A stretch of 64,000 nucleotides of DNA from Orobanche coerulescens (Eukaryota > Streptophyta > Magnoliopsida > Lamiales > Orobanchaceae), in NCBI GenBank assembly GCA_033398695.1, contig CM065805.1, forward strand, positions 165,145,787 to 165,209,786. The letters run 5' to 3'. The position numbers and the translations under genes are program-made. The notes beneath the pieces are model-generated. The model was not told the DNA's origin. It was given only the letters and a program-made list of their open reading frames with translations, and made no database searches. Position 1 is the stretch's first letter, and each line of letters starts with the position of its first letter. This document shows positions 10,634-21,739 of this stretch, in pieces.

Positions 10634-11378
10634 AGGTCAGAAAGTAATAAATAGGACATCACCCCATTTCATTTCATTCATTTCTTTCACTTGGCTTTCA
10701 ACCTACTTCATCCCCAGAGAGTTCCTAGCCACTTTCTATACCGTCAGAACACCTTTTATTGATCATTGAAGATTGGAGATTATTTATACTTGATCACTGA
10801 AGTGGAGAATCATTTTGGATTGACACACAAGCAACCGGAGTTGGATTCTACCTATTGTCTCAGTGTTTTCTACATCTTAAGGTATGTTAATGCTATCTCC
10901 AACCTTATATTCGTGTTCTTAATGATATGATGATCATGCTATCAAGATATTAAGTTCCATAGATAATTTATTCAACCAAACATCATGTTTAGAAGTTGGG
11001 ATGATTATGCTTAAGATATCATTGTTGAGAACATCATAGTTGGAATCCTGTGTCGTCAAATGATGAGAGTAATGTTCTGAGATAGTGTTGCCGTAATGGT
11101 CGTAGATTTAGTATTAGTATCACTTTTGCTTAACGGAATTAGATGAAGGATCACCAAAGGTTGAAGTTGATTTAGTAAATTAATCTTCATGATGAAGCTG
11201 GAATATGTTGATGATATTGGTAACTAGATTATCAACCTCAGAATAACTGAATTACGTGAGAGAATTTGTAATCAAAGATTGGAGTATGACATCATGATGA
11301 TATACTTATCCTTGAAGTTGTAAGACACTGAACACCATTAGATCATTCAAGTTTTCATGAGTGTATCATGCATGGAGT

Positions 11379-11669
11379 TAACGTACGTTAACACTGAGAA
11401 TTTCGTGCGGCGAGTCAGTTGTCTGATCAGGGAAGAGACTGTCGGATGCATGTTTAGCATACGCTAGGCTCTGCAACTTACGTACGCTAACGGGCAGAAT
11501 TAACGTACGCTAGGTTTGGTACGTAACGTATGTTATATCATCAGACGAGTTAGTTAACTGATCAGAGAAGATACTGTCAATGTATGATTAGCGTACGCTA
11601 GACTTCGTAGTTTACGTACACTAACGAGCAGCCTTAATGTACGCTACGTTGGATACATAACGTACGTTA
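11379..11669 (+). repeat. Second palindrome array in P1, organised as a 134-bp higher-order repeat
   Basis: Palindromes start at 11379, then 11455, 11478, 11501, 11524, then 11589, 11612, 11635, 11658; all steps within blocks are 23 bp. Each four-copy block is preceded by a related phrase (CTGATCAGGGAAGAGACTG, CTGATCAGAGAAGATACTG). The two blocks repeat with a period of 134 bp. This array lies downstream of the TATA box, unlike those in the other LTRs. Confidence 0.85.
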
Positions 11670-12568
11670 CGTAGACCAGGCAGTATGAACTTTCGACCGT
11701 AATTTGGATTGTTAGATGTTCGTACGACGTGAGATGAATTCTACATTATTTCTTTTGTTTAAGTTTCGAGCTTTGCAACGTGATTGATTGAAGGGGCGAC
11801 CTTTGAGTGTATTGATATTCGTCGAAGTTTTATTGTTGTCATTGAATCGAGGCAAGTACTTTAATTATAATTGTTCGTATTATGTCGGTTATGTTATGAT
11901 TGTACTGTGTACATGTGTTGTGATTAATTATCCACCATGCGTTGATCCGACGGGAATCATCGTGGAAAATCTATAGTTGTGTGCGCTGGATCTTTGGACA
12001 GGTAGTTCCACCATGTGTTGGTCCGACGGGATCATCATGGGAATCTATAGCTGTGTGCGCTGGATAGTTGGAATACCATGAGTATGTTGAGACTGTCATG
12101 ATGTGATATGTGTTGTTATTATTTCTCGTTGGAGAAACTTGTCATGATTATTGTTGATTAAATCATTATTGTATAATTATTGTACTTGTACTAGGATCGT
12201 TGTGCTAACCCCTTTGGGGGTGAATATTTATTTATGTTCAGGATCCAGGAGAGCAGGGAAACAACCACTGGAGCTGCATGACGACGAGGGTGCAGAGTGA
12301 TGTTCTGGCCGAGTTTAATTTTCTGTTGTTTGTTTTGTTTTTAATAAGTACTCGAGTACGCCGTCGTTTGTGATGATTGGATTTGGTGATTAATATTCTT
12401 CATTTGGATATTTTTATTCTCGGTATTGGCCCAGAACTGTTGTATTTTATTTCAGTTACTTTCATATGTTGGTATATGTTATTGTCTTTTCATTTCTTCA
12501 GCCTTGTAAATTCTTATGTAAAGGATTTACGGCGCTGTAATATTCTTGAATATATCGGGGGTGTTACA

Positions 12569-13431
12569 GAGAAGAGAGGCGAGAGAAGAGAGACGAGAGA
12601 CCACAGGATAAATCGATTAGCAAAACCAGAGGAGAAATCGATTACCCTGAGTAAGAAATCGGCGGCGAGAAGTGGAAGGATCAGCGGCGAGATGTGGAGA
12701 GATCGGCAGCGAGAGGAATGGTGGAAAGATCGATCTAGTGGAGGAAGGTGTGGTGATTGATTTGGTAAGTTGCGGCGTTTTTGTGAACGGTAGAAGGGGA
12801 AAAAAATTGAGGAACTGAACCGTTTAGTGACACCCTAGTAACAAAATGGTTAAGAGGTTGATTCAGCAATTTGTAACCATTCAGAGCATACTTTTTTTTG
12901 CCAAACACCCAACACCTCTTAGCGATTCAGAAGTTGGTTCTTAATGTAACCATTAAGGGCCAAACAAACAGCCCTAAGATAGTGTTATCCATTACGCCAT
13001 CATACAACATAAAACTTTTTTGTATGCACTCAAGAAGCGGAGTTGAAGCATTTCAATACTAGATAAAAATTTAAGTGTTTTAAAGATGTTTCCTCTAATT
13101 TAAAAAAAAAAAACATAAGAGCTCTCTACGGAGACAAAAAAAAAGTGGCACAAACGAGCATTTCAAAATTAAAACAAGAAAAACCAACATCACTCAAACA
13201 TATGGCAAGAAAAATATTCAAATTGGCTCATCTGCATCCATCTTCTAGAATGTGTCAATTTTCTCACAAAGAAAAACAAAAGCACAATAATCAAGTCATA
13301 GCAATTAATTAACTAGTACCCTTATTCTAGTAAAAGAAAAGGAAAAGAGAAAGAGAGAGATCAAATAAAAAATGTACATCGAGATCGCGATAGTTAAGGC
13401 TCCATTGGATCAGGAGGCGTCGGGTTCTGTA
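12569..13431. other. Stretch without a recognisable gene
   Basis: 12569-12770 is purine-rich (GAGAGAAGAG, GGCGGCGAGAAG) with a short plus open frame of no known similarity. Around 12940-12980 the phrase GGGCCAAACAAACAGCCCTAA resembles a plant MITE terminus, but I could not find its partner. 13000-13431 is AT-rich with a purine run at 13330-13365. Confidence 0.4.
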
Positions 13432-14298
13432 ACGACTCAATTTTTATAAAGTATTTTATAAAAATATTTAAATAATAAGTAGCTTGTAGAAATCTCAAGC
13501 CGTTACCGAAACTAATATTTTCTAAATAAAAATATTCGCGGAAATAAAAATGTTTTAAATTTTCAATACAACCATAAAAATCTAGCAGCGGAAAAATAAT
13601 TGTAAAAAACAAAGTTAAATATTTTATATTAAACGTGAATGGAATTAGAAGAAATAAATAACATTAGATATATCATAAGTCGGCCTGCCCTGCAACTCGT
13701 TGCTCGATATTCCGATTTAACCTGAAAATTTTACATAGAAAATGGGATGAGCTTTCTATTGTTCGTGGGAACATCACAAGTCAACAATAATCACAATACG
13801 TAACGGAGGCATAACATGAATATTTATTATATCAACATATAACTTGAGCACGTAAACATGTGACTGCATGTAAACATATACTGATACTTGACATGAAAAC
13901 ATATGACTACATGTTAATCATAAATATAACATATCACCTATACAGTCCAACTAAAGCAATAAAAACTGACAAGTAATAATTCCCACCTGAGATTTGAGAT
14001 GGCGTGAATGCAAATGCTTGAATATTTATTCGAAACTCCTATTCTCGCACTCTTGATTATTGTATCCTACAATTTAAGAAGCGTGTATTTTAACATATAT
14101 AATAGTTGTAAAAATAATTGGAATTGAAAATAAATATGTTGGGCTGAAATTGAAAATAATTTCAGTTTCGTTTTCTTACTGATCCGATTTTGCTTCTAAA
14201 AGAAATGGGGTTTTATTGTTATGTGATTTTGGGAATCAGTTTCGTCTATGAAACTGTGCTGGTGTTTGTGTGAAAATATTTGAAGGTGAAATTAATAG
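13432..14298 (-). mobile_element. Fragment of another minus-oriented LTR
   Basis: The fragment begins TGTAACGACTC, a typical plant gypsy LTR edge read in reverse, and contains an acceptor-like minus signal (plus ACCTGAAAATTTT, about 13720). It is cut at 14298 by the 3' LTR of Tekay element A. The rest is not found in the window. No coding sequence. Confidence 0.5.
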
Positions 14299-16777
14299 TG
14301 TAACACCCCAAACTAGGCGGATATTACAGCGCCGTGAACCCCCGACTCGGACCCACCAGGCGAATGAAAATGGATGAATTACACAGGGTAAATGTAGTAC
14401 CGAACCACATTACAACATCAATTACTCCGATGGGGAGTTTCATGCAACACACCCAGGATAATACAGAATACTTGTATATTTTATATGAAGATAAAATACA
14501 CAACACTGAATGAGATGAGTATTCAAACGGGATGTCTGCAGCGGAATAAATGAAGGGAACATAAATGACTGAATAAATGACTGAAAAGACTGGGGCCCCC
14601 TTCTAGTATCATTGAGACTCCTCGCCGTCAACATGCTCTCCCCGTGCCTTTGCCTTGCCATGACCTGAAAAACAATATCCCCAAACGCGGCCGCCACATT
14701 AACAACAATCCTCAAGAGTTGAGAATACACAATCATGAGTTATCCACAGTTATACAATATCCTGTCGAAACATACGCAATCAAACATGCTATATGAATCA
14801 ACTAATGATACGGGTCAAAGGAATGGCACCACACTACGTCCGGGATGGAAATGTGTCCGTGCACAAGCCACCAACGAGTATCGATCAAATACACGTGTGG
14901 TCTTGTACCTAATCAGTCTCACGAAGCCATCAACTCGTGTGCACAGTCCAATATGAGGCCACCAACCAACACACGACTATAATGTGCCCGACATGAAAAT
15001 CCTACACATACCAACCGGCACGCCATTATTAACCTTAATGCCACAATATGACAAAAGTGACAACGAAAATGAATAATGACTCACCAAGATTAAATGATGG
15101 TGGAATGAATGACAGCTTAATGAAATGATTGGAACCGTCGTTCCTTATGACTGAGGTGATTAATTGACAATGACAAGTTTTGATACGGTTAATACAATGA
15201 TGAATGAGTTACGATTATGAATGAACAACATCAAAAGGAATGAATATCCTTTTAACCGAGTAAGAATTAACTTACTCAATACCGATGAAGAATGTCCGTC
15301 CACGAACAACGTCCTAAATGAAATGCCGGTCGCTCGAACAACCTTGAATAACAATAATTACCAACAACCGTTCAATACACGTATCAAGCAACTAAACACG
15401 ACTAACCCAAAGGTCGAAAACAACGATAATCAACTCATAGGGGCATTCTAACGAATACGTAACCAACCACACGACTTCGAAAATATCCAATCCCGAATAT
15501 ATCGAAACCAACACCAAAATGAGTGTATCGAACTAACAAAACACTTCAATGATATCAATAATCCATTAGGAATCCACAATTCGAGATTACAACTACATCA
15601 ATCGGAAAATCCCCAATTAACCGAAGTCAACCCCAAGGGTTCTTGAAATAATTCCGAAAATAACCATTAAATCCGTAAGAATATACTTATCCAAGGTAGA
15701 TAATCCAAATCTAACATATTCCAATGATAATCCAAGCTTACACGAAGAAATCGGAAGGAAAAACCTAAAAATCCGAAATTCTATATCCAAGGGATTAATA
15801 CCTTTGATTCGATGTTAAGGAGATGATGAAGTGATGATAATCCAACTCAAAGACTTGAAGATTATGATGGATGATAGAAGCTCGAAGAGAACTCTCCAAA
15901 ATGCCCAAAATCGCCCGAAACCGATGAGGGAATGAGAAAGGATGATAAAATGACGAACTCAAAGCAACTGGCCCAATATATAGCCATTCCGTGTTAGCGC
16001 GTCGCTAGCCATGTGCGTAGCATGCGCTAACGGGTAATTTGGGTAGTCCAGTACCCACTGTCCGAACACGGTAGCGCGCGCTACGTACCTTTTTGTAGCG
16101 TGCGCTACGGTCATGCCATTAGCGTGCGTTAATACCCATTGTTAGCGTGCGCTAACGAATTATGAGATGCCCAGTACTGGAATCCAGAAACCTTCTGTCC
16201 TCTGATCTGATCTCGATAGCGTGCGCTACAACCAACGATTAGCGTGCGCTATAATAACGATTGTGTACGCTAAACATCACTCATAGCGTGCGCTATGAAT
16301 TAATCCAGTGCAGTCCAGTAGCCACTGGACTTAACCTGATCCGTCCCTAGCACGCGCTACTCCACAAATTTAGCGTGCACTACTACAACCCACTAGCGCG
16401 CGCTACTTACCACTCGTAGCGTGCGCTACATATAACTCACCTGCAGTCCAGTACCTTCTGGACTGCAACCAGGGTAACATTAGCGTGCGCTAATGCTGAG
16501 TGGTAGCGTGCACTACCTGTGCTTAATTAGCGTACGCTAAAAAGAGTACGTAGCGTGCGCTACTCCTCAAGCACATCCCACAACGAAAATGACAACGATG
16601 ATAAACACGACACGAAACTCCAATTAGATTAATGACGAATGACGATTGATACACGATACAATTACTCTGAATGATGAATACCATGATTGAATATGAGTGA
16701 CAATTGATCATTAATGAGTGAAATTACTGAGTATCAATTACTGAATGATAATTACTGAATTACAACCGGGTATTACA
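14299..16777 (-). mobile_element. LTR 'M1': 3' LTR of Tekay element A
   Basis: On plus the LTR runs from TGTAACACCCC (14299) to CCGGGTATTACA (16777), 2479 bp. It is the reverse complement of the P-type LTR ends and joins the polypurine tract (plus CCCCCCCTTAAAAG, 16783-16797) and integrase of element A. On minus: array 16562-15995, TATA at 15982, donor-like AAAG/GTATT (15800) and acceptor-like TTTTTCAG/GTCATGG (14665). Confidence 0.9.
15995..16562 (-). repeat. Palindrome array of M1 (TAGCGTGCGCTA type)
   Basis: At least eighteen copies of TAGCGYRCGCTA variants start at 15995, 16018, 16072, 16096, 16120, 16143, 16217, 16240, 16261, 16284, 16348, 16371, 16394, 16417, 16481, 16504, 16528 and 16551. 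Steps inside groups are 21-24 bp, mostly 23. Groups are separated by 54-74 bp gaps, several of which hold CAGTCCAGTA…CTGGACT motifs. The minus TATA follows 24-25 bp after the last copy. Confidence 0.9.
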
Positions 16778-16811
16778 TACACCCCCCCTTAAAAGAGTTT
16801 CGTCCCCAAAA

Positions 16812-18188
16812 CTAAGGGTCAAACAACTCGGGATAACTCTCCCGCATACTATCCTCGGTTTCCCACGTAGCCTCTTCGACTCTGTGTCTAGACCACTGAA
16901 TTTTAACCAAAGGAATCGTCTTATTCCTCAACTGCTTGATTCGCCGCTCTAAAACTCGTATACGACGCTCCTCATATGAATGATCATCGGCAATCTCGAT
17001 TTCATCCAACTGAAGTATGTGACTCGGGTCGGCAACATATTTCCGCAACTGAGATACGTGAAACACATTATGAATTCGGCTCAACGCCGGAGGTAAAGCT
17101 AACCGGTAAGCTAACACGCTTACTCGATCCAGAATCTCAAACGGTCCAATGAATCTCGGACTCAACTTACCCCTCTTCCCAAAACGGAAGATACCACGAC
17201 TCGGGGAGACCTTGACCAAAACATGGTCACCCGCCTCGAATTCTAACGGTCGACGACGATTATCTGCATATGATTTCTGTCGACTCTGAGCGGTCAACAA
17301 ACGACTTATGATCAAAGCTACCTTCTCACGGGCGGCTATAAGCATATCGGGCTCGGTGCCGATTGATTCTGATAGGTCATCCCAACATAAAGGAGATCGA
17401 CAACGACGACCGTACAAGGCCTCGTAAGGTGCCATCTTAATCGAAGTATGCCAACTATTATTATATATGAACTCGATCAATGGTAGATGGGCTTCCCAAT
17501 CATCTTTCCAATCGAGGACGCATGCCCTCAACATGTCCTCTAAGGTCTTAATAGTCCTCTCTGATTGTCCGTCGGACTGAGGATGAAAAGCGGTACTGAG
17601 ATTAAGCTGAGTTCCCATAGCACGATGAACTGATTTCCAAAAATGAGACACAAATCGTCCGTCACGATCGGAAACGATACTTTTAGGAGTACCGTGCAAT
17701 CTCACTATCTCCTTGATGAACAACTGGGCCAGTCTCTCGGGTCCCCACGTATCCTTGATTTCAAGGAAATGAGCCGATTTGGTTAAGCGGTCCATGATCA
17801 CCCAGATCGTATTCATGCCACGATGACTCGTCGGCAAACTCGTGATGAAATCCATAGAAATGTCTTCCCACTTCCATTCGGGAATAGGAAGAGGTTTCAG
17901 CATACCCGCCGGTCGCTGATGTTCAATCTTAACTTGTTGACAGGTTAAGCATCTCGAAACAAATTCTGCGACTGCTCGCTTCATATTACTCCACCAGTAA
18001 TTTTGTTTCAAGTCCTTATACATCTTACTAGACCCCGGATGAACAGAATAAGGGGTAGCATGAGATTCTTTCAAAATTGAGTTTTTCAACTCGTCATTCG
18101 CCGGTACGCACAACCGATTCTTAAAACGCAGAAGTCCATCCTCGTGAACCACAAATCCGGGGGCTTTCCCCTGAGTCACATCCTCTCG
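16812..18188 (-). CDS. pol: Tekay element A integrase with chromodomain-like tail
   Basis: A 455-residue frame (first Met 18179) is open to 16812. The zinc finger is complete (H..H in [13 protein letters not shown] in CLTCQQVK). The DDE residues are visible in [20 protein letters not shown] and [15 protein letters not shown]. The end carries HNVFHVSQLRKY and IPLVKIQWSRHRVEEATWE, the chromodomain-like tail of Tekay/Del. Upstream pol is interrupted by the SIRE element at 18194 and resumes at 30450. This exon alone looks functional; the element as a whole is not. Confidence 0.9.
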   Translation of the reverse strand, partial: REDVTQGKAPGFVVHEDGLLRFKNRLCVPANDELKNSILKESHATPYSVHPGSSKMYKDLKQNYWWSNMKRAVAEFVSRCLTCQQVKIEHQRPAGMLKPLPIPEWKWEDISMDFITSLPTSHRGMNTIWVIMDRLTKSAHFLEIKDTWGPERLAQLFIKEIVRLHGTPKSIVSDRDGRFVSHFWKSVHRAMGTQLNLSTAFHPQSDGQSERTIKTLEDMLRACVLDWKDDWEAHLPLIEFIYNNSWHTSIKMAPYEALYGRRCRSPLCWDDLSESIGTEPDMLIAAREKVALIISRLLTAQSRQKSYADNRRRPLEFEAGDHVLVKVSPSRGIFRFGKRGKLSPRFIGPFEILDRVSVLAYRLALPPALSRIHNVFHVSQLRKYVADPSHILQLDEIEIADDHSYEERRIRVLERRIKQLRNKTIPLVKIQWSRHRVEEATWETEDSMRESYPELFDP

Positions 18189-18193
18189 AATGC
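18189..18193. repeat. Left target-site duplication of the SIRE element (AATGC)
   Basis: AATGC lies directly before the LTR start TGTTGGG. The identical AATGC is at 30445-30449 directly after the right LTR end. Removing one copy rejoins the element A pol sequence, as seen by comparison with the uninterrupted copy near 59190. Confidence 0.95.
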
Positions 18194-19353
18194 TGTTGGG
18201 AAAAACAATAACCCTGTATCGAATCAGCCGGGATACCCGATCCCTGTATCGATTGTTATTTGTTATTGAGAAGGTTTTGGCATATATGCCAAATATACAG
18301 TAAGGAAACTGTATCGAGGATTCAAGGCTTTATCCTATATCGAAAATCTGCCTCGAATCAAAGACGCTGAAGCTCACAAGACAAAGAAGAAGACTTGCAA
18401 AAGATCAAGTATGGAAACTGTCTCGATGCCCTAAATACGCCATCTTCCATACGATTCACAATAGGACAAGAAAGAACACAAGTCAAGTCCCGTTGAACAA
18501 AGAAGTATTTAAATACTCAAGGATAAAGTATTTAAATACCGCGCCTTCGATCTTCGAATCCCGCGAAATCCGGATCATGTCATATTCCCGTTGAAGGAAA
18601 TCTTATTCAAACGGACATCTCAACGGATACTTTCTTCAGAGGCTATATATATCCTTGAAGACATTGAAGATTAGTTACAACAAGTAACCAACCAACTGAA
18701 CGAACTCAAGTATCATAACTCACAAAGCTATCAAAGTTATCATCTGAGCAAACATATCTCTAGAGCATACTGCAAGTTAGAACGAAAGAGATATACAGTG
18801 CTCAACATCAAGAACAAACTATCATCACCAAGAACGTGATATTCAAAGTCACTGTTCTTACCGGTTACCTACCTTTTACCTCTGTAAAAACCGAGCTCTG
18901 TTTGAACTCAACAATTTATTCTCGACTGTGGGACGAATAAAGACGAAGCTTGGAACCGTGTGTAAAGAAGCTAGTCAAGAAGGAAGCTTTAACCAATCGG
19001 TGAACGGTTGAAAGCGACATTCTTTGTATCAATCAGGTGAACGATACAAGGATAGGTTTGTTTATAATTACGTAGTTGTGTACGCAGAATTATATAATTA
19101 ACTTTACTCCTGTGTGGAGGACCGGTGGACGTAGAGGGGTTTACCTCGAACCACTTAAATTACCGTGTTATTTACCTTACGCTTACCGTTTGAAATAACC
19201 GTGATATATTAAGTATACACCTAATACGTCGTTGCTGTATCCACGGCAACTAATCGTATCCAAGACTTCCGCTACGCACTCATATTTAGATTCCATACAG
19301 TTTGTTGTTTAAACGATTTCCCAAATCGTATCCAGATACTTAAGTGGCCAACA
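18194..19353 (+). mobile_element. 5' LTR of the SIRE/copia element
   Basis: It runs from TGTTGGG to GGCCAACA, about 1160 bp, and is repeated at 29269-30444. A TATATATA-type promoter lies near 18645-18655. The two LTRs agree over long stretches but differ repeatedly where the right copy has CAG or CTG; here those positions read CG, CCG or TCG (see findings). Confidence 0.9.
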
Positions 19354-19355
19354 AG

Positions 19356-19371
19356 TGGTATCGGAGCGGTT
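19356..19371 (+). promoter_or_regulatory. Primer-binding site of the SIRE element
   Basis: TGGTATCGGAGCGGTT lies two bases after the LTR end. It differs by one base from the common plant tRNA-iMet site TGGTATCAGAGC. The same A-to-G variant is used by elements A/B and the non-autonomous element. Confidence 0.85.
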
Positions 19372-19462
19372 GATTCTAAAAGAATCACGTATTTCTTTTT
19401 AACCGAATCAGATTCAAATCACTTATTTTCAAAACAGTTTCTTTCATTCCTATATTATCAGT

Positions 19463-20131
19463 ATGGATACTTCTATGATTAACAAAGTCCCTATGTTCTC
19501 TATTAACGAATTTGACGACTGGAGAATTAGAATGGAAGCTCATCTTGCAGAAATGCACGAAGAGATGATTTTTGTTATACAGGATGGTCCGATCAAGATC
19601 ATGAAGGTCAATCCAGCCGCAAGGATTGAGGGCCAAGCCCATGCTGAAATGCTCGAGAAAGAACGCGAGCAATGGACAACCGATGAAAGGAAGCGAGCCA
19701 ATCTCGACAACGTGGCTAAGAACGCGTTATTTGTCACTCTTGACAAAGGCACGTTCTCAAAGGTAAAGAGCTGCAAAACAGCCAAAGAAATCAGGGATAA
19801 ACTCAAGTTAATTTGTGAGGGAACTGAGCTCTCAAAAGAAAACAATATTTCAAAACTTACTCAGCAATTTGAATCTTTTGAAATGAAACCAACTGAAACA
19901 CTTGAGGAACTTGACCTCAGATTTACTGGTATTGTTGGTGAACTTGAAGCGTTGGGCAAGATTTACACCCAAAAGGAGAAGAACTTAAAAATTTTCAGAT
20001 CTCTCCCAGCCCGATGGGACATTAAGACCACAGCTATGCGTGTATCCTGTAATCTTAATGAAATATCCACTTTTGATCTCTTCTCTGACCTTAAAGCATT
20101 TGAGTATGACATTGACAAAAGAGAAAGCTGA
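19463..20131 (+). CDS. gag: SIRE-lineage gag, capsid core
   Basis: The 222-codon frame begins MDTSMINKVPMFSINEFDDW and includes WRIRMEAHLAEMHEEM and later RSLPARWDIKTTAMR, the usual copia gag (UBN2-like) core. The start is the first ATG after the primer site. The frame breaks at about 20125; the continuation (EKAEESPSKVTL, in another frame) follows directly, so the stop is caused by a one-base shift. The core is otherwise complete. Confidence 0.85.
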   Translation: MDTSMINKVPMFSINEFDDWRIRMEAHLAEMHEEMIFVIQDGPIKIMKVNPAARIEGQAHAEMLEKEREQWTTDERKRANLDNVAKNALFVTLDKGTFSKVKSCKTAKEIRDKLKLICEGTELSKENNISKLTQQFESFEMKPTETLEELDLRFTGIVGELEALGKIYTQKEKNLKIFRSLPARWDIKTTAMRVSCNLNEISTFDLFSDLKAFEYDIDKRES

Positions 20132-21280
20132 AGAATCTCCTTCAAAAGTCACTCTCCGCCGTCAGATCGAACTGCCGACACAGCATGCCTAGCTCCAAAG
20201 CCCGGCCACAAGAGCGCTGACAAAGGACGACGACATTCCGTCACAAGATGAAATGGCGCTTCTAATGCATAAATTCAAAAGTTCATTAAATGATCTGAAA
20301 GACTCCTACTGTGCCCAAACTCACAACAAGGTAAGTACCAAACATCATCCGGTGATGCCAACTGTGCTATAATCGCAGGAAACCGTGCCATTATGCAAAC
20401 AAATGTCCTCATCCCAAAGTCCAAAGATTGCCTCGAGGCCGAGCAAGAAGAGAGAGATGAAAGAAGACGTGCTTGGAAAGACAAGCTCAAGGCCCCGATC
20501 GGAGAATCGAAGCCTCCCCACACCATCCAAATCAGCAGAATGTCTTCGGTGGTCATCGAAAGTGATTCATCCGACGATGAGTTCGATGATAAAGCATACA
20601 TGTGCTTTATGGCGAAAGATGTTACATAATGTTAAGACAGCGACGATGAGGTAAGTTCAACCTCAGTTATTCCACCTAATGCATCTCATACTTTCGAAAA
20701 TATGATGAATGAATTCAAAAACATTCAAAAGGCCCATGAGACTTTAAAAACTGAGAATATACAGCTTCAATTAACAAATCAAGAGCTGAAAGATGAAAAT
20801 GACTTGCTGAAAATAAATTATGAAAATATGTCTCTTGACTGTGAAACCAGCAAGGTCGATTTTGAAAAACTCATGGAGAGCAATCATCAACTTGCTCATG
20901 AACTAAATGAGGTTAAAACCATTAATGAGAGCAAGACAAATGATTTGGTTCTACTACAAACCAAAATTACAACTCTCGAGAAGCGAGAAACTGAACTTGA
21001 GACCATTCTGAAGTCTTTTGAAAAATCGTCCAAAAGAATGGAAGAAATCCTGAGCACTGGGCAACATGCTCATGATAAAAGTGGCTTAGGATACAGCTCA
21101 TGTTCGAATAAAGGAAAAACTAGTACTGTGTTCGTCAAGAGTGTGGAACACATTCTGAATCAAGATACTCCTAGTCCCATAAAGGAACTCTTGTACCAAG
21201 AAAACCGAAAGCCGCAATTCCGCCTCAACTCTACTATTCGAGACAAGTGGAACCATCAACCACTCGAAGGCGTAATCTAA
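20132..21280 (+). pseudogene. gag: SIRE gag C-terminus: damaged zinc knuckle and coiled coil
   Basis: At 20358-20405 a CCHC knuckle can be read (C-Y-N … KPCHYANKC), but its second cysteine codon has become CGC. Frames then break near 20160, 20340 and 20630. A 192-codon open stretch (20702-21280) encodes a long heptad-rich coiled coil (LKTENIQLQLTNQELKDEND and onward) and ends with KTSTVFVKSVEH. Such a C-terminal coiled coil is known for SIRE-type gag. Several breaks coincide with CAG/CTG positions. Confidence 0.75.
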
Positions 21281-21739
21281 AGCATGCTCCACAAGCATAT
21301 CATCAAAGCCGATCATTCGTAAAGAAGACGGTATCCAACCACCAAAGGCCCGCACAACAAGACACTCAAGACAAAGGCGCCTAGGTATTGGATACAGGAG
21401 CCCGATTATCCCTCAAGACAAAGCAGATGCCGTCAAGATCAACAACAAGATTGGGAATCCAACCGGAGACCCGTAAGACAAGTATTAGGCCTAAGAAAAT
21501 GGCTCCACCTCCTAGACGGCACTCAGATCGGAATAATAATAATAACCCTGAATTTTACATGCATAATAATTATCGTGATTATAACAACTACGGATATGCC
21601 CCGTAGATACCGCAATACTGCACCGAGTACATCCTACAAGAAACCAATTGCCGTCGGGAAAATCTGGGTACCTAAAGGAACTAACATATATGGACCCAAA
21701 AATCAAAGGGGACCTAAATCTACCTAATTTCTTTGTTAC

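Larger units (their letters stand above)
10099..12568 (+). mobile_element. LTR 'P1': 3' LTR of a plus-strand Tekay element
   Basis: It starts TGTAATATCCGG right after the integrase frame and ends GGGGGTGTTACA at 12568, about 2470 bp. Internal order: palindrome array (10440-10633), TATA (10645), donor-like AAG/GTATG (10882), a second palindrome array (11379-11669), CGAGGCAAGTA (about 11848), a 76-bp tandem duplication (11932 and 12008) and acceptor-like TTCAG (12241). No primer site follows 12568, consistent with a 3' LTR. Confidence 0.85.

Noticed and set aside
12377..12760. 127-codon plus frame as an exon of a host gene
   Set aside because: The first half lies in the end of LTR P1 and the second in a purine-rich tract; no domain, splice context or codon bias supports it.
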